DNA of 64,000 bases from Photobacterium swingsii (GTDB lineage: Bacteria > Pseudomonadota > Gammaproteobacteria > Enterobacterales > Vibrionaceae), in the NCBI RefSeq assembly GCF_024346715.1, contig NZ_AP024852.1, positions 2,852,001 to 2,916,000 on the forward strand, written 5' to 3'. Positions 38,320 through 49,906 of the stretch are shown piece after piece (position 1 is the stretch's first letter; every line of letters begins with the position of its first letter). The position numbers and the translations under genes were made by a program. The notes under the pieces are model-generated. The model saw nothing but the letters and a program-made list of their open reading frames with translations. It had not been told where the DNA came from and did not search any database.

Positions 38320-39390
38320 CTAATTCCAGTCAAACGACAGCTGTTGAGCTTTAGTGCCGGTTTCTAGCCCAACACTTAAGCCTATCAAACGGATCTCTCG
38401 CCCTTGCTGACGCGTCAGCGCTTCTTGCAACAAGCCAACAAATTGGGCTTTATCCAGCTTCGCTTGAACATGCTCTACAGTCGTTTGTTGAAAATCAGCG
38501 AATTTTATCTTCACCCCTTGCTTAGCAATATTAAGTTCAGGTCGGACTTTCGCCAGTCGCTTCTCAAGTTCAGGATAGAGTTTTTCTATCACTTGCCAGC
38601 ATTCTTGGTATTCACTGATATTGACCGAAAACGTACGCTCCACCCCAACCGATTTACGTTGTCGTTCAACAACTACTTCCCGTTCATCGATACCATGGGC
38701 ACGCGACCACAGTGATTGACCAAACTTACCAAATTGCTGCAACAATAAATGGCGATCATAAGCCTGTACATCTTTGCCTGTATACATCCCTTTGTCATGG
38801 AGTTTTTGGATCGTCACCTTACCAACACCGGGGATCTTCTCTAACTTTAAATCAGCAACAAAATCTGGAATTTGATCTGGCGTAACCACAAATTGACCAT
38901 TGGGTTTATTTAAATCCGATGCGACTTTAGCGATAAACTTTACAGGGGCGATCCCTGCTGAAGCGGTAAGGTGTAACTCTTGCTCGATTGCTCGGCGAAT
39001 ATCTTGTGCGATTAACGTCGCCGAGCCATGCATTAGCTCGCACTCTGTTACATCAAGGTAGGCTTCATCTAGTGAAAGAGGTTCAATTTTATCGGTATAG
39101 CGAGAGAATATTTCTCGTATGTGTTGAGACACTTCTTTGTAAACAGCCATCCGCCCAGGAACCAACGTCAAGTTTGGACACAGCTTCATCGCATGGCCAG
39201 TTGCCATAGCAGAGCGCACACCGTATTCACGGGCAAGGTAATTGCACGTACTGATCACCCCCCGTTGCTCTGAGCGACCGCCGATGGCAATCGGTATATC
39301 TCGCAGGCTAGGATCATCCCGCATTTCAACCGCTGCGTAAAAGCAATCCATATCAACATGAATGATTTTTCGTTGCCGTGTCTCTTGCAC
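38320..39390 (-). CDS. dinB: DNA polymerase IV
   Basis: 356 aa Y-family translesion polymerase. Catalytic acidic residues lie in [17 protein letters not shown] and [10 protein letters not shown]; the thumb HhH region [16 protein letters not shown] and little-finger domain follow. The C-terminus ends QQLSFDWN, a likely beta-clamp binding motif (QLSFDW). A perfect-form LexA box 41-56 bp upstream marks it as an SOS gene. Confidence 0.96.
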   Translation of the reverse strand: MQETRQRKIIHVDMDCFYAAVEMRDDPSLRDIPIAIGGRSEQRGVISTCNYLAREYGVRSAMATGHAMKLCPNLTLVPGRMAVYKEVSQHIREIFSRYTDKIEPLSLDEAYLDVTECELMHGSATLIAQDIRRAIEQELHLTASAGIAPVKFIAKVASDLNKPNGQFVVTPDQIPDFVADLKLEKIPGVGKVTIQKLHDKGMYTGKDVQAYDRHLLLQQFGKFGQSLWSRAHGIDEREVVVERQRKSVGVERTFSVNISEYQECWQVIEKLYPELEKRLAKVRPELNIAKQGVKIKFADFQQTTVEHVQAKLDKAQFVGLLQEALTRQQGREIRLIGLSVGLETGTKAQQLSFDWN

Positions 39391-39430
39391 CTACAATTAC
39401 CCGTTGCTGTGGCTAACGCTCTCGCCAGAC

Positions 39431-39446
39431 CTGTTTATACATACAG
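39431..39446. promoter_or_regulatory. LexA (SOS) box of dinB
   Basis: CTGTTTATACATACAG fits CTGT-N8-ACAG exactly; 41 bp upstream of the dinB ATG. Confidence 0.85.
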
Positions 39447-39711
39447 TGCAATTATAAGGCGTTCCCACTAGAAGGGAAGTAAGAATGCCGACAAAGCTGT
39501 TCATAGACTGCACAACATAGACTCCACGCTTCCCTATCAGAACCAACATCGAATAGCCTGAGCATTCAGGCCACACGACAAGCCATACGAAACCATTGCG
39601 CAGAGCAAAATGATGCATTTCTTGTGAGCAACATCAGACTAAAGTGCTTTATCAGTTACATTGCGAATACGAACGGGCTTAAAATCGAGTCGATACATTT
39701 ATAGAGCAAAT

Positions 39712-40962
39712 ATGAACAAGGAGTGTCTTTTGTGCCGTCGTATTCTGGTTGTTGAAGACAGTAAAACATTTCGTAATTTTCTTAAACAGCAACTTCAACA
39801 AGGTGGATTTACCCCAGTATTTGCGGCAAATGTCGAAGAAGCGCAGCTCCTCATTGCTCAAGACAATAACTTTCTCTGCGCGGTTCTAGATTACTGTTTA
39901 CCCGATGGGCAAGACGGTGAAATCATCGATATTGTCTTAGGCTGCAATATAAAATCAGTGGTTCTTACGGCTCAATTTAGCCAAGCTATTCGCGAGAAGG
40001 TACTCGCTAAAGGGGTGTTAGATTACTTGCTTAAAGATAGCGCGGAGTCCGTTTCTTATTTAGTACCGCTACTTCAACGCCTCCAAGCCAATGACCAGCA
40101 TAAAGTTCTCGTGGTCGACGATTCAACCGTCGTGCGCAATTACTTGGTCAATCTATTAGAACGACAAAATCTCACGACAGTCGAAGCTGAAAATGGCAAT
40201 GACGCAATAATCCAACTCAGTAAGCATACTGACATATCTTTGATTATCACTGACAACGATATGCCAGAAAAAGACGGGATCACCCTCACCCGCGAAGTTC
40301 GCAAGCTTCATAGCCGTAATCAAATTGCGATCCTTGGGTTATCAGCCAGCAGTGATGATTCTATGACAGCACAATTTCTGAAAGCAGGGGCAAATGACTT
40401 TCTTTACAAACCCTTTAATCAAGAAGAATTTAACTGTCGCCTGCACCATATTCTGAATATGAAAGATACCGCCGACAAACTCTATCGTATGGCTAATCAA
40501 GATGCGTTAACCGGGCTGTGGAACCGCCGTTATTTCTTTAATCAACAATGTAAACCGCACTGTCATCAACCCAACATTGCCATGATGGATATCGACTTTT
40601 TCAAAAAGGTCAATGATACCTACGGTCATGATGGCGGCGATGCGGTGTTAGTACATATTAGTCAATTACTGCAACGACACTTTAAAGATGCCATTGTGGC
40701 ACGCTTTGGTGGCGAAGAGTTTTGTATCCAACTCTGCGGCCCTTTTGACACCTTCCAACAACGGCTTGAACTGCTACGCCGTGATATTGAAGCTCAGCAA
40801 ATCACCTACAAAAATGGCCATATTCAAGTCACTATGAGTGTTGGGGCTGTTTCTGCTAATGCGGATTGCTTTGATATTGACGGCTTGTTATCTATTGCCG
40901 ACAAACGATTATATTGCGCCAAAGAAAACGGGCGAAACCAAGTGGTTTCAACTACACCCTGA
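39712..40962 (+). CDS. Double-receiver GGDEF response regulator (diguanylate cyclase)
   Basis: 416 aa from ATG at 39712 (MNKECLLCRRILVVEDS). Receiver 1 (about 9-125; phosphoacceptor in VLDYCLPDG), receiver 2 (about 131-250; VVDDSTVVRNYL, Asp in IITDNDMPEKDG, Lys in FLYKPF), then a GGDEF domain starting NQDALTGLWNRR with active GGEEF. No RxxD inhibitory site at the usual spacing before GGEEF. Predicted to make cyclic-di-GMP on phosphorylation. No kinase gene adjacent. It diverges from dinB across 320 bp. Confidence 0.88.
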   Translation: MNKECLLCRRILVVEDSKTFRNFLKQQLQQGGFTPVFAANVEEAQLLIAQDNNFLCAVLDYCLPDGQDGEIIDIVLGCNIKSVVLTAQFSQAIREKVLAKGVLDYLLKDSAESVSYLVPLLQRLQANDQHKVLVVDDSTVVRNYLVNLLERQNLTTVEAENGNDAIIQLSKHTDISLIITDNDMPEKDGITLTREVRKLHSRNQIAILGLSASSDDSMTAQFLKAGANDFLYKPFNQEEFNCRLHHILNMKDTADKLYRMANQDALTGLWNRRYFFNQQCKPHCHQPNIAMMDIDFFKKVNDTYGHDGGDAVLVHISQLLQRHFKDAIVARFGGEEFCIQLCGPFDTFQQRLELLRRDIEAQQITYKNGHIQVTMSVGAVSANADCFDIDGLLSIADKRLYCAKENGRNQVVSTTP

Positions 40963-40982
40963 TCATATTAATGACACGTAAT

Positions 40983-41010
40983 AAAAAAGCCTGAGTCAGA
41001 CACTCAGGCT
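40983..41010. terminator. Bidirectional terminator
   Basis: AGCCTGAGT / ACTCAGGCT stem with a 5-nt loop, A6 on one side and TTCGTTTT on the other; between the GGDEF gene and nqrM. Confidence 0.88.
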
Positions 41011-41031
41011 TTCGTTTTATTAGAGGAGTGA

Positions 41032-41253
41032 TTAAAGAATCTGGTTCTTTTTCCACTCTTCTTGGCGAGCTTCACGCGCTTCACGTTTTTTACGTGCATC
41101 GCATGGCTCCGGACAATCACATTCTTTAGCAATGCCGATGCCATCAAGACCACCACAGCTACCACTAACCGTTTTACGCTGGAAAATGTAGCCTACAGCC
41201 ATAGCTGCAATAACCAGTAGAAAAACCGCGAAGGTTGTTAAATATACCGCCAT
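41032..41253 (-). CDS. nqrM: Na+-NQR maturation protein NqrM
   Basis: 73 aa (former DUF539). One N-terminal membrane helix (LTTFAVFLLVIAAMAVGYIF) and four cysteines in SCGGLDGIGIAKECDCPEPC, needed for inserting the Fe centre between NqrD and NqrE. 9 bp after apbE on the same strand. Confidence 0.92.
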   Translation of the reverse strand: MAVYLTTFAVFLLVIAAMAVGYIFQRKTVSGSCGGLDGIGIAKECDCPEPCDARKKREAREARQEEWKKNQIL

Positions 41254-41262
41254 AACGCTTCT

Positions 41263-42285
41263 CTATTTTGTCTTCAGGTACGTTTTAAACGCATCTGTCA
41301 TGAATTCTTTAAAGCCTTGTTCGGTTTTCACCACTAACAAAACAGGTAAATTTTCTGCTGTTGCTAATTCTATCGCTTTCTCTTCACCCATAACAGAGAA
41401 TGCTGTTGCTAACGCATCGGCTGTCATACTTGACTCATGTAGCACGGTAACTGAAACCACATGGTTATCAATTGGTTTGCAGGTTTTTGGGTTGATTAAG
41501 TGCGAATAACGAACGCCATTTTCTTCAAAATAATTTCGGTAATCACCCGATGTTGCGACAGCCATATCACCAGGTTCAATAATTTCTTGAATAGCACGCG
41601 AACCATCATCGGTTGGTTTTTCCACCGCAATACGCCATGGCACGCCTTCAAGGTTCTTCCCTTTTAGGCTTAACTCACCGCCGATTTCTACAAGGTAATC
41701 AGCAACGTTGAGTTCATCGAAATAATCAGCAACTACATCGACACCAAAGCCTTTAGCGATTGACGATAAATCAACGTAAAGATCAGGAATGTCTTTCGTT
41801 AACGTATTCCCTTCCACACTTAAGTGGTGAATACCCACTATCTTTTTACGCTCGGCGATTTCAGCATCTGTTGGCGTATGCTCTGGTCGCGCTTCTGGGC
41901 CAAAGCTCCATAGGTTCACTACAGGTCCAACCGTAACATCCAATGCACCGTTGGTAAGTTTCGCTAGACGAATGGCTTCCTTAACGACTTTAGCAGTATC
42001 AGCAGAAACGGTAAAAGGGGTGCCGTCGGTGTGTTGATTAAATTGACTGAGCTCGGAATGCTTACGGTAAGTCGACATCTGATCGTTGACCAATTCAAGT
42101 CGACGATCGATTTCAGCCTGAATCGCCTCAGCATCAGGTAAGCCTTCCTGCTTAATCAACTTGATTGAATAATAAGTACCCATGGTTGAGCCATTAAGAT
42201 GGATAAGCTCTCGTTTGTCACCACAGCCCGCTAAAGTAAGTACCATTACTACCAATACGATAGCTTGGCTTAACATCTTCTTCAT
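41263..42285 (-). CDS. apbE: FAD:protein FMN transferase ApbE
   Basis: 340 aa lipoprotein (lipobox LTLAGCGD) with ApbE motifs NGSTMGTYYSI, DLSSIAKGFGVDVVADY and SMTADALATAFSVMG. Attaches FMN covalently to threonines of NqrB and NqrC in the periplasm. Lies downstream of nqrF but behind a terminator, so apbE-nqrM may use a separate promoter in the 270-bp gap. Confidence 0.95.
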   Translation of the reverse strand: MKKMLSQAIVLVVMVLTLAGCGDKRELIHLNGSTMGTYYSIKLIKQEGLPDAEAIQAEIDRRLELVNDQMSTYRKHSELSQFNQHTDGTPFTVSADTAKVVKEAIRLAKLTNGALDVTVGPVVNLWSFGPEARPEHTPTDAEIAERKKIVGIHHLSVEGNTLTKDIPDLYVDLSSIAKGFGVDVVADYFDELNVADYLVEIGGELSLKGKNLEGVPWRIAVEKPTDDGSRAIQEIIEPGDMAVATSGDYRNYFEENGVRYSHLINPKTCKPIDNHVVSVTVLHESSMTADALATAFSVMGEEKAIELATAENLPVLLVVKTEQGFKEFMTDAFKTYLKTK

Positions 42286-42504
42286 TTAATCAACTCCAAA
42301 ATGAAGGGGGGATTTTGTCTGTATAAACAGCAAAATTAACATTCTATCTGATGCTACTTGAATAAATCGGCCTGCGTTATGACATTATGCAGCGCAAACC
42401 AAGTGTACTGTCTTCAAGAATACAAATCTGGATAAGTAATTGGTCAGTGAATAACTAATTGTGATCAAGTACTTATGTAGATTGGTATAACTAGCGCCAA
42501 GATG

Positions 42505-42534
42505 AAAAAAGGCTGACCCTTAACGGGGTCAGCC
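42505..42534 (-). terminator. Terminator of the nqr operon
   Basis: GGCTGACCC / GGGTCAGCC stem, T6 on the minus strand, 25 bp after the nqrF stop. Confidence 0.88.
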
Positions 42535-42558
42535 AATTTATTGTGCTCGAAGGGCTAA

Positions 42559-43782
42559 TTAGCCACCGAAGTCATCCAATAGGATGTTTTCGTCTTCTAC
42601 ACCAAGATCTTTAAGCATGCCAATAACAGCTGCGTTCATCATTGGTGGACCACACATGTAGTATTCACAATCTTCTGGTGCTTCGTGATCTTTCAAGTAG
42701 TTCTCGTAAATCACGTTGTGGATGAAGCCTGTGTAACCATCCCAGTTATCTTCTGGTAGTGGATCAGACAGCGCAACATGCCAATCGAAGTTTTCGTTAT
42801 CTGCTGCAAGCGTATCAAAATCTTCAATGTAGAACATTTCACGCTTAGAGCGAGCACCGTACCAGTAAGTCATCTTACGCTTAGATTTAAGACGTAGAAG
42901 CTGGTCGAAGATGTGAGAACGCATAGGCGCCATACCGGCACCACCACCAATGAATACCATTTCATTGTCAGTATCTTTCGCGAAGAACTCACCGAATGGA
43001 CCAGAGATAGTACAAGTGTCACCAGCCTTAAGTGACCAGATGTACGATGACATGATGCCAGGTGGTACGTCTGGGTTGTTTGGCGGCGGCGTTGCGATAC
43101 GCACGTTAAGCTTAATCAGGCCTTTCTCTTCTGGGTATGACGCCATAGAGTAAGCACGGATTGAGTGCTCTTTCACTACTGACTCGTAACGGAACAGGTT
43201 AAACTTGTCCCAATCACCACGGTATTCCTCTGGAATATCGAAGTCAGCGTATTTGATGTGATGCGGTTCAGCTTCAATCTGAATGTAACCACCCGCACGG
43301 AAAGGCACTTCCTCACCTTCTGGGATTTTAAGCACTAGTTCTTTGATGAACGTTGCTTCGTTGTCATTCGAAAGAACTTCACATTCCCACTTCTTAACAC
43401 CAAAGATTTCTTCTGGAAGCTCGATGTTCATATCAGATTTAACGTTAACCTGACATGCTAGACGTTCGCCTTCACGTGCTTCACCTTTTGTGATGTGGTC
43501 AAGTTCAGTCGGTAAGATGTCACCACCACCCGATTTCACTTTAACGCGACACTGACCACAAGAGCCACCGCCACCACAAGCAGAAGAAACGAAGATACCA
43601 CTTGCTGAAAGAGCATTAAGTAGTTTACTACCGGCAGCGGTTGTAATCGCTTTTTCCGGATCGTTGTTTACTGAGATAGTAATGTCACCTGATGGTACTA
43701 GCTTAGATTTAGCGAAAAGAATCACTAAAACTAGAGCCAGGATAATCAGAGTGAACATGACTACGCCAAGAATAATATCCAT
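42559..43782 (-). CDS. nqrF: Na+-NQR subunit F (NADH dehydrogenase subunit)
   Basis: 407 aa. N-terminal membrane helix, 2Fe-2S domain with [10 protein letters not shown] and LACQV, then a ferredoxin-reductase FAD/NADH domain ([37 protein letters not shown]). Entry point for electrons from NADH into the sodium pump. Confidence 0.97.
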   Translation of the reverse strand: MDIILGVVMFTLIILALVLVILFAKSKLVPSGDITISVNNDPEKAITTAAGSKLLNALSASGIFVSSACGGGGSCGQCRVKVKSGGGDILPTELDHITKGEAREGERLACQVNVKSDMNIELPEEIFGVKKWECEVLSNDNEATFIKELVLKIPEGEEVPFRAGGYIQIEAEPHHIKYADFDIPEEYRGDWDKFNLFRYESVVKEHSIRAYSMASYPEEKGLIKLNVRIATPPPNNPDVPPGIMSSYIWSLKAGDTCTISGPFGEFFAKDTDNEMVFIGGGAGMAPMRSHIFDQLLRLKSKRKMTYWYGARSKREMFYIEDFDTLAADNENFDWHVALSDPLPEDNWDGYTGFIHNVIYENYLKDHEAPEDCEYYMCGPPMMNAAVIGMLKDLGVEDENILLDDFGG

Positions 43783-43803
43783 TGACTATTCCTATTATCC
43801 TGA

Positions 43804-44400
43804 TTACAGCTGTACGCCAGAGAAAGACATAAAGCCTAACGCCATAAGACCAACAGTGATGAATGTGATACCCAAACCACGTAGACCCGGAGGTACGTCT
43901 GAGTACTTCATCTTTTCACGAATACCCGCAAGGGCAACGATTGCAAGCATCCAACCTGTGCCTGAACCGAAACCGTAGACTACAGACTCAAGGAAGTTGT
44001 AGTCACGCTGTACCATGAAAGATACACCACCGAAGATTGCACAGTTAACTGTGATCAACGGAAGGAAAATACCAAGTGCGTTGTATAGCGGTGGGAAGAA
44101 GCGATCCAGAATCATTTCTAGAATCTGAACGAGCGCTGCAATAACACCGATGAACGTGATGAAGTTAAGGAAGCTTAAGTCCACACCTTCAACAATCGCA
44201 CCGTCTTTCAGTAGTAGGTTGTAAACAAGGTTGTTCACAGGTACCGCAATCGTTAGTACAACGATTACCGCAACACCAAGACCAAAAGAGGTTTTAACTT
44301 TCTTAGATACCGCAAGGAATGTACACATACCTAAGAAGAACGAAAGTGCCATGTTCTCGATAAAAATCGAACGAACTAAAAGGCTTAGATAATGTTCCAT
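43804..44400 (-). CDS. nqrE: Na+-NQR subunit E
   Basis: 198 aa, six membrane helices. Starts [21 protein letters not shown]; includes the conserved [11 protein letters not shown] with the Fe-ligand cysteine. Pairs with NqrD as an inverted repeat fold. 7 bp after nqrD. Confidence 0.96.
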   Translation of the reverse strand: MEHYLSLLVRSIFIENMALSFFLGMCTFLAVSKKVKTSFGLGVAVIVVLTIAVPVNNLVYNLLLKDGAIVEGVDLSFLNFITFIGVIAALVQILEMILDRFFPPLYNALGIFLPLITVNCAIFGGVSFMVQRDYNFLESVVYGFGSGTGWMLAIVALAGIREKMKYSDVPPGLRGLGITFITVGLMALGFMSFSGVQL

Positions 44401-44407
44401 GTTCCCC

Positions 44408-45040
44408 TTACTCCTTCGCTTCTACTTGTTCTGGACGAACAATACGGATTGCCCAGATCATGAAACCGATCAGGAAGAAAGCTGATGGTGCTAGTAGCAT
44501 CATGCCGTTTGGTTGGTACCAACCGCCGTCAGATACTAGAGGTAGAACCTCGATACCAAATAGCTTGCCTGAACCTAGTAGTTCACGGAAGAAGCCAACA
44601 GTAATTAGTACGAAACCGTAACCAAGACCGTTACCAATACCATCGATAAGTGATGGTAGTGGTGCAGACTTCATTGCGTATGCTTCCGCACGACCCATTA
44701 CGATACAGTTAGTAATGATCAGGCCAACGAATACAGAAAGCTGTTTAGAAATATCGTAAACAAATGCTTTTAGTACTTGGTCAACCAGGATTACTAGTGA
44801 TGCAATGATCGCCATCTGCGCGATGATACGTACACTGTTAGGAATATGGTTACGAACTAACGATACGAAAAAGTTAGAAAATGCTGTAACGAAAGTTACC
44901 GCTAGCGTCATTACAAACGCTGTTTCTAGTTTCGTTGTTACCGCTAGTGCAGAACATACACCAAGGATCTGAAGCGCGATCGGGTTGTTGTCGATAAACG
45001 GCGCAAACAGAATCTTTTTCATTTCTTTAGAATCAGCCAT
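44408..45040 (-). CDS. nqrD: Na+-NQR subunit D
   Basis: 210 aa, six membrane helices. Conserved [18 protein letters not shown] and [14 protein letters not shown] segments carry the Fe-ligating cysteines. Overlaps the nqrC stop by 8 nt. Confidence 0.96.
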   Translation of the reverse strand: MADSKEMKKILFAPFIDNNPIALQILGVCSALAVTTKLETAFVMTLAVTFVTAFSNFFVSLVRNHIPNSVRIIAQMAIIASLVILVDQVLKAFVYDISKQLSVFVGLIITNCIVMGRAEAYAMKSAPLPSLIDGIGNGLGYGFVLITVGFFRELLGSGKLFGIEVLPLVSDGGWYQPNGMMLLAPSAFFLIGFMIWAIRIVRPEQVEAKE

Positions 45041-45827
45041 TGTTCAGGCCTCCCTCACGAACCTTAGCTAGGAAAGGACCGAAGCCATTGTCGCCTAACC
45101 AGAAGTCGAAGGTGTGTTGTACACCATTACCAGTTAGCGTCGCACCAGAAAGGCCGTCAACACCGTGGATATCACCAGGCGTTGCACCACCTTTAACTAC
45201 GCGAATAGCAGGTTGGTTGTTGTCATCAAACAGTTTCTTACCTTCAAACTGTGCACGCCAGTTCGGGTTTTCGATTTCACCACCCAATCCAGGCGTTTCA
45301 CCCTGTTGGTAGTAAGTGATACCAGAAACAGTGTTACCGTCAGTTTCAACCGCTACGAACGCGTACATCATAGACCACAGACCGTTACCGTGTACCGGTA
45401 GAATCAGTTTCTCGATGTTGTCGTTAGCGTCTTTAACGAGGTAAACAGTTGCCACGTTTGCACGACGAATGATCTTAGCAAGATCTTGCTCAGCACTTAG
45501 CTTCACAGATTGCGCTGGATCTTTCGCAGCAGAACGTTGGTCGTACTGTGCAGCAGTTTGACCTGCTTCAGTTTGATCAACAAACTCGCCAGTGTTTAAG
45601 TCAACAAGCTTAGGCTCGATGAACTGACCGTATGCTTCTTGAATGTTTGCAGCACCGTCAAGCAGGCCAGCAACAGACAAGATGTTACGCTGAACATCTT
45701 CTACCGCATTTTTTTGCTGAAGAGGACGTAATGCAACAGCTGCAGTTGATACCACGATCGAGCAGACTAGGCTCAGCGCGACAACAACAATCAGCGTTTT
45801 TTTAATGCTATCGTTATTACTTGCCAT
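45033..45827 (-). CDS. nqrC: Na+-NQR subunit C
   Basis: 264 aa with one N-terminal membrane helix and a periplasmic FMN-binding domain; the flavinylation site is the threonine in [14 protein letters not shown] is attached by ApbE, encoded downstream. Overlaps nqrB by 11 nt. Confidence 0.96.
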   Translation of the reverse strand: MASNNDSIKKTLIVVVALSLVCSIVVSTAAVALRPLQQKNAVEDVQRNILSVAGLLDGAANIQEAYGQFIEPKLVDLNTGEFVDQTEAGQTAAQYDQRSAAKDPAQSVKLSAEQDLAKIIRRANVATVYLVKDANDNIEKLILPVHGNGLWSMMYAFVAVETDGNTVSGITYYQQGETPGLGGEIENPNWRAQFEGKKLFDDNNQPAIRVVKGGATPGDIHGVDGLSGATLTGNGVQHTFDFWLGDNGFGPFLAKVREGGLNNG

Positions 45828-47061
45828 GACGAGCTAGTCTCCGTTTGATATTGCCCTGAACAACTAGGTTGTCAAATAGAGGAGCGAATAGGTTCGCGAA
45901 TAGAATCGCCAGCATCATACCTTCTGGGTACGCTGGGTTAACCACACGAATCATCACTGCCATCGCACCAATTAACGCGCCGTACCACCACTTACCTTTG
46001 TTAGTAAATGCTGCAGATACAGGGTCAGTCGCCATGAACATCATACCGAATGCAAAACCACCTAGAACTAGGTGCCAGTGCCATGGCATGCTGAACATTG
46101 CGTTAGTGTCAGAACCGATAATGTTAAACAGAGTCGCAGCTGCAACCATACCAATCATAGTACCCGCGATGATGCGCCATGAAGCAATGCCCATGTATAC
46201 AATCATTGCGCCACCAAGGATGATAGCTAGCGTAGAAACTTCACCGATAGAACCAGGGATACGACCGATAAACGCGTCCATCCAAGTAATCGCTTCGCCT
46301 GTAACTGTGTTGATTACAGAAGCTTGACCACCGTTCGCCCATTGGCTAAGAGCAGTTGCGCCAGAGAAACCGTCAGCCGCAGTCCATACTAGATCACCAG
46401 AGATCTGAGCTGGGTATGCGAAGAACAGGAAGGCACGACCTGCAAGCGCAGGGTTAAGGAAGTTACGACCAGTACCACCAAAGATTTCTTTCGCAACAAC
46501 AACACCAAAGGTAATACCTAGTGCAGCTTGCCAAAGTGGAAGTGTTGCTGGAACGATCAGTGCAAACAGGATAGACGTTACGAAGAAACCTTCGTTCACT
46601 TCGTGTTTACGCACCATACAGAAAAGTACTTCCCAGAAACCACCTACAGCAAATACCACTGCATAGATAGGTAGGAAGTAAGTCGCACCAAGTAGCATTT
46701 TGCTACCCCACCCAGCATCAGCTGTAAGGGTGCCGCCTAACATTTGTGTTAGCCAGTAGTGCCAATCACCTGCAAGTACAGTCGCTAGTTGCTCACCAAC
46801 GTACATGTGGTTAAGTGCAGTGATTGCTTGGTGACCCGTGTTGTACATACCCCAGAACATTGCAGGGAAGACCGCGAACCATACCATGATCATGATACGC
46901 TTCAGGTCGATACTATCACGGACATGTGAACCAGTACGTGTCACTTGACCTGGTGTGTACATAAGAGTGGCGAATGCTTCGTAAAGCGCAAACCATTTCT
47001 CGTGCTTACCACCCGGTTCAAAGTGATGTTCAACATTTTCGAGGAAATTCTTGAGACCCAT
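45817..47061 (-). CDS. nqrB: Na+-NQR subunit B
   Basis: 414 aa, about ten membrane helices; main sodium channel subunit and riboflavin/quinone site. Covalent FMN threonine region [30 protein letters not shown] is a family hallmark. 3 bp after nqrA. Confidence 0.97.
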   Translation of the reverse strand: MGLKNFLENVEHHFEPGGKHEKWFALYEAFATLMYTPGQVTRTGSHVRDSIDLKRIMIMVWFAVFPAMFWGMYNTGHQAITALNHMYVGEQLATVLAGDWHYWLTQMLGGTLTADAGWGSKMLLGATYFLPIYAVVFAVGGFWEVLFCMVRKHEVNEGFFVTSILFALIVPATLPLWQAALGITFGVVVAKEIFGGTGRNFLNPALAGRAFLFFAYPAQISGDLVWTAADGFSGATALSQWANGGQASVINTVTGEAITWMDAFIGRIPGSIGEVSTLAIILGGAMIVYMGIASWRIIAGTMIGMVAAATLFNIIGSDTNAMFSMPWHWHLVLGGFAFGMMFMATDPVSAAFTNKGKWWYGALIGAMAVMIRVVNPAYPEGMMLAILFANLFAPLFDNLVVQGNIKRRLARHGK

Positions 47062-47064
47062 GAA

Positions 47065-48405
47065 TTACCCTTCCTTCTCAATTTTGTCCAAGCACTCACG
47101 TAGCAATGGACCAAACTCATACTTACCTGGGCATACATACGTACATAGAGCCAGATCTTCTTCATCTAACTCAAGCGCACCCAGTAGTTGCGCGCTATCG
47201 CTATCACCAGCACAAAGGTCACGAAGTAACAGTGTTGGTTCGATGTCTAGTGGCATTACTTTTTCGTAGTTACCAATTGGCACCATTGAACGCTCACTAC
47301 CGTTAGTCGTCGTTGTCATGTTGAACAACTGACCTGGGAAGAATTGGCTCAAGAACGAACGCGTTACAGAGAATTTGTTTTTACCTGGTGCGATCCAGCC
47401 CATGAATTCTTTTTCATAGCCTTCACGAAGTGCCGTTACTTGAAGGTGGTAACGACCAAGGTATGCATGTGGACCAACCGCTTTCGTTGCATTCAGAACA
47501 GAGCCTGAAAGCACACGGATTTGACCTGGCATCATCTCAGCATCAGTGATTTGCTCGATAGCAGCACCGATTTGAGTACGCACAAGACGTGGGTTGTTCA
47601 CAACAGGACCACCAAGGGCAATAACGCGATCTGTGTATAGCTCACCCGTTAGGAAAAGCTGACCGAACGCAATAACGTCTTGGTAATTGATGTGCCACGC
47701 AACATTTGCTGCATCTGCACCAAATAGTTTGTGGATGTGAGTACCAACAAGGCCTGATGGGTGCGGGCCGTTGAATACGTGCTCTTCAACATTTGCTTCA
47801 GAACTACGTGGTAGGCTCGAACCTGCTTTACAAACCAGAACTTTGCCGCTTGTTAAGCGAGAAAGTAGCGTTAGACCAGCAACAAACGCATCGCTTTGTT
47901 CGTTGATGATTAGCTCAGGGTTTGCAGCTAGCGGGTTGGTATCAATAGCAGTAACAAAGATAGCCTTTGTTTCTGCATCAATAGCAGGCACTTTGCTAAA
48001 TGGACGGGTACGAAGCGCTGTCCACATGCCAGATTCTACTAATTGCTCAACAACAACAGCACGATCAAGCTGTGCTAGTTGGTCAGCCTTGTAGCTGTTA
48101 AATGTGATTTGCTCGTTGCCTTCTACATCGATAACAACCGACTGTAAAACACGCTTAGCACCACGATTGATTTCAGTAACCTTACCAGCGGCCGGAGCAG
48201 TGAATTTAACGCCTGGGTTCTTCTTATCTTCAAAAAGAACCTGACCTTTCTTCACTACATCCCCTACGCGAGTATGCATTGTAGGACGCATACCAACATA
48301 TTCTTCGCCAAGCAAGGCAACACGTGTGATGGCATTGCCATCATTTATCGCCTGGGTAGGAGTCCCTGAAATTGGGATATCCAGACCCTTTTTTATTGTA
48401 ATCAT
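47065..48405 (-). CDS. nqrA: Na+-NQR subunit A
   Basis: 446 aa from ATG at 48405, where the family start [16 protein letters not shown] begins; 16 upstream in-frame codons are not family sequence. RnfC-related peripheral subunit ([43 protein letters not shown]). First gene of nqrABCDEF. Confidence 0.96.
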   Translation of the reverse strand: MITIKKGLDIPISGTPTQAINDGNAITRVALLGEEYVGMRPTMHTRVGDVVKKGQVLFEDKKNPGVKFTAPAAGKVTEINRGAKRVLQSVVIDVEGNEQITFNSYKADQLAQLDRAVVVEQLVESGMWTALRTRPFSKVPAIDAETKAIFVTAIDTNPLAANPELIINEQSDAFVAGLTLLSRLTSGKVLVCKAGSSLPRSSEANVEEHVFNGPHPSGLVGTHIHKLFGADAANVAWHINYQDVIAFGQLFLTGELYTDRVIALGGPVVNNPRLVRTQIGAAIEQITDAEMMPGQIRVLSGSVLNATKAVGPHAYLGRYHLQVTALREGYEKEFMGWIAPGKNKFSVTRSFLSQFFPGQLFNMTTTTNGSERSMVPIGNYEKVMPLDIEPTLLLRDLCAGDSDSAQLLGALELDEEDLALCTYVCPGKYEFGPLLRECLDKIEKEG

Positions 48406-48820
48406 ACGCACTTGCACTACATTAACGGGAAAAAGAAATTTTCTATTGCGCAATTAAGACACGACTTTCCATCGTCCGAAGCCGGCTTCATATCCTACAC
48501 CGACACCGCAACATCCTATTAACCACCTCATCACAAATTATTGTGATAGGCTTTTTTCAAGCCCGCGATTCTATCATTAAACATACGGTTTTTACTATGT
48601 TAATCCGTACTGATCGGGGCGAAAATCGGCAATGAATGAGATGACAATACTTTCAGTAGCGAATAAATTTGAACTAATGCACAATTCGAACTGATAGTGC
48701 TTTTGTACATCTCATTTGCAGTTGAGGCCAAACGCCTACAACAACCAAACAAGTTTTAAACACCTGCAACATGTGCTCAGCAATCGGCACGAGCAAATGT
48801 GTCTCACTTTTTACAAAATG
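48406..48820. other. Intergenic region upstream of nqrA
   Basis: 415 bp. Must hold the nqr promoter. The palindrome ATCACAA-ATTA-TTGTGAT (48530-48547) and the adjacent GGCTT-AAGCC repeat (48549-48563) are the only structured elements; neither matches a regulator consensus I can name. Confidence 0.4.
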
Positions 48821-49906
48821 TTAATCGATATTCACATCTGCGTTATCTGTTACCCTGCCATACTCACGCACAGCGATTAAAAACCCGTGATACGATGCAT
48901 AGATTTTCTTAATACTTGGGTCTTGTTGGCTCAGTTCCTGCAGCAATTGATTATTGATTGTTTTTAAGTGCATCAGAACAGGTTCAGGGAAGGCTTTTAA
49001 CTTTACATCATGCTCATTGAGCAACACGCTGAGAGCGTTAACATTTTTGACCGTGTATTCATCCAGCATATTCTGGCTTGTCGCACGGGCGGCCGTTTCA
49101 ACAATGGCTTTTAATTCGTCAGGAAGTGCCTGAAAAGCATCTTTGTTGATTAAAAACTCCATATTCGTGCTTGGCTCGTGCCAAGCAGGGTAATAGTAAT
49201 AACGAGCCGCATTATGTAATCCAAAGGCAAGGTCATTAAAAGGCCCGACCCACTCTGTCGCATCAATGGCTCCCGTTTCTAGCGCCGTAAAGAGTTCACC
49301 GCCTGGCAAGCTAACGGGGATGCCACCAGCGCGCTTCAATACCTCGGCACCATACCCGGGTAAACGCATTTTCAGCCCTTTTAGATCACTGACATCTTTA
49401 ACCGCAGTATTGAACCAGCCTCCCATTTGAGTACCTGTATTACCGCCAGCCATAGGAATCACACCGTAAGGGGCATATAACTCCTGCCACAATGCTAATC
49501 CACCACCATAGTGTAGCCACGCATTCATTTCTTGCGCTGTCATCCCAAAAGGAACCGCAGCAAAAAAAGGCGCAGCCGGGATTTTATCTTCCCAATAATA
49601 AGCTGCTGAATGTCCCATTTGCGCGGTACCTTTAGATACCGCATTAAAAACTTCAAAACTCGGTACTAACTCGCCTGCACCGTATACTTTTACGACCATT
49701 TTACCTGCGCTTAAGCGTGCAACTTGCTCGGCGAAATATTCAGGAGCAAAGCCTAAACCAGGAAACCCCTTGGGCCATGATGTCACTAACTTCCATTCAA
49801 CAAGCGGTTCTTCGACCGTGCTATCAGAGGACACCTCACGATTACATGCACTTAAAATGAAAACCGTCGTCGTTATCAGTACTAGGCAAAAAAAACGCTT
49901 TATCAT
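48821..49906 (-). CDS. Orphan TRAP-type substrate-binding lipoprotein (DctP/TakP family)
   Basis: 361 aa. Signal peptide with lipobox FILSACNR. DctP fold: WKLVTSWPKGFPGLGFAPEYFAEQV, RLPGYGAEVLKRAGG, and ATEWVGPFNDLAFGLH resemble TakP-type proteins that bind 2-oxo acids/monocarboxylates. No DctQ/DctM permease genes are adjacent, so the membrane partner is elsewhere or absent. Being lipid-anchored rather than free is less common for TRAP receptors. Confidence 0.85.
   Translation of the reverse strand: MIKRFFCLVLITTTVFILSACNREVSSDSTVEEPLVEWKLVTSWPKGFPGLGFAPEYFAEQVARLSAGKMVVKVYGAGELVPSFEVFNAVSKGTAQMGHSAAYYWEDKIPAAPFFAAVPFGMTAQEMNAWLHYGGGLALWQELYAPYGVIPMAGGNTGTQMGGWFNTAVKDVSDLKGLKMRLPGYGAEVLKRAGGIPVSLPGGELFTALETGAIDATEWVGPFNDLAFGLHNAARYYYYPAWHEPSTNMEFLINKDAFQALPDELKAIVETAARATSQNMLDEYTVKNVNALSVLLNEHDVKLKAFPEPVLMHLKTINNQLLQELSQQDPSIKKIYASYHGFLIAVREYGRVTDNADVNID

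Noticed and set aside
39397-39618. 73-codon minus-strand frame upstream of dinB
   Set aside because: It covers the LexA box and dinB promoter and has no recognisable sequence.
48530-48547. CRP site upstream of nqrA
   Set aside because: The palindrome is ATCACAA-ATTA-TTGTGAT, the half-sites being inverted relative to TGTGA-N6-TCACA.
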